DNA of 47,408 nt. It comes from Frankia nepalensis. Lineage in GTDB: Bacteria > Actinomycetota > Actinomycetes > Frankiales > Frankiaceae. Every line of letters starts with the position of its first letter. The first letter of the stretch is position 1. The position numbers and the translations under genes are program-made. Below the pieces are notes generated by a model. It saw only the letters and a program-made list of their open reading frames with translations, was not told the origin of the DNA and made no database searches. Shown here in pieces: positions 47,389 to 47,408 of this stretch. The stretch spans positions 1 through 47,408 of the forward strand of contig NZ_JADWYU010000226.1 of assembly GCF_016786325.1 (NCBI RefSeq), written 5' to 3'.

Positions 47389-47408
47389 CCCCCCCCCGCC
47401 CCGCCCCC
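47389..47408. other. C-rich low-complexity end of window
   Basis: The last 20 bases are almost only C, including a run of nine. This may be a contig end or a sequencing limit rather than biology. Confidence 0.5.

Overview
The window is very GC-rich DNA from an actinomycete. Evidence includes the codon use, GTG and TTG starts, DUF1876 and DUF1540 proteins, a large LuxR-family (LAL) regulator, an ECF sigma factor with a SnoaL-like tail and an MbtH protein. A Frankia-like or related actinomycete would fit, but no rRNA or other phylogenetic marker is present, so the genus is a guess.

Layout. (1) 1-11 kb holds mostly single housekeeping or accessory genes: the end of an unknown gene, a DUF1540 Cys-rich protein, a LAL regulator, a tandem pair of AhpD-like proteins, a GH63/mannosylglycerate-hydrolase-like glycosidase, a SigG/SigJ-type ECF sigma factor, a STAS protein, a DUF1876 protein, and a TrkH/TrkA potassium uptake pair. 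(2) 11.1-22.3 kb, minus strand, holds two overlapping genes. Together they encode a self-contained Pfa-like (secondary lipid / PUFA-synthase type) iterative PKS: FMN-enoyl-reductase-like x2, KS, AT, ACP, KR in the first protein and AT, DH, PPTase-like in the second. (3) 22.6-25.3 kb holds two minus-strand genes of lower GC and defence character: an AbiEi/DUF559-like protein and a Shedu (DUF4263) nuclease. (4) 25.6-47.4 kb is a hydroxamate siderophore locus. It has a minus-strand FecCD/FecE-type importer, a divergent lipoprotein siderophore-binding protein, a 5,599-residue tetramodular NRPS and an MbtH protein.

How the parts work together. The NRPS reads C-A-T / C-A-T-E / C-A-T / C-A-T / C. 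I read the A-domain codes as A2 = Ser (followed by E, so D-Ser), A3 = N5-hydroxy-ornithine, and A1 = A4 = one shared code of the form D-V-W-x-L-x-A-V-N-K. This layout, with no thioesterase and a terminal C domain, strongly resembles erythrochelin-type synthetases. The importer and binding protein would retrieve the ferric product. The ornithine N-hydroxylase, N-acyltransferase and exporter are not in the window and may lie beyond its right edge.

The most interesting observation is that good matches to the actinobacterial IdeR/DmdR iron box occur in three places: between the importer and the binding protein, in front of the Pfa-like PKS, and upstream of the LAL regulator/DUF1540 pair. With an EntF-like starter C domain on the NRPS, this suggests that the PKS makes an iron-regulated acyl chain, possibly to acylate the siderophore. 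That is inference. The megasynthase genes are also peppered with in-frame micro-repeats of 15, 18 or 30 bp. One composite repeat has been inserted into two different A domains of the NRPS.
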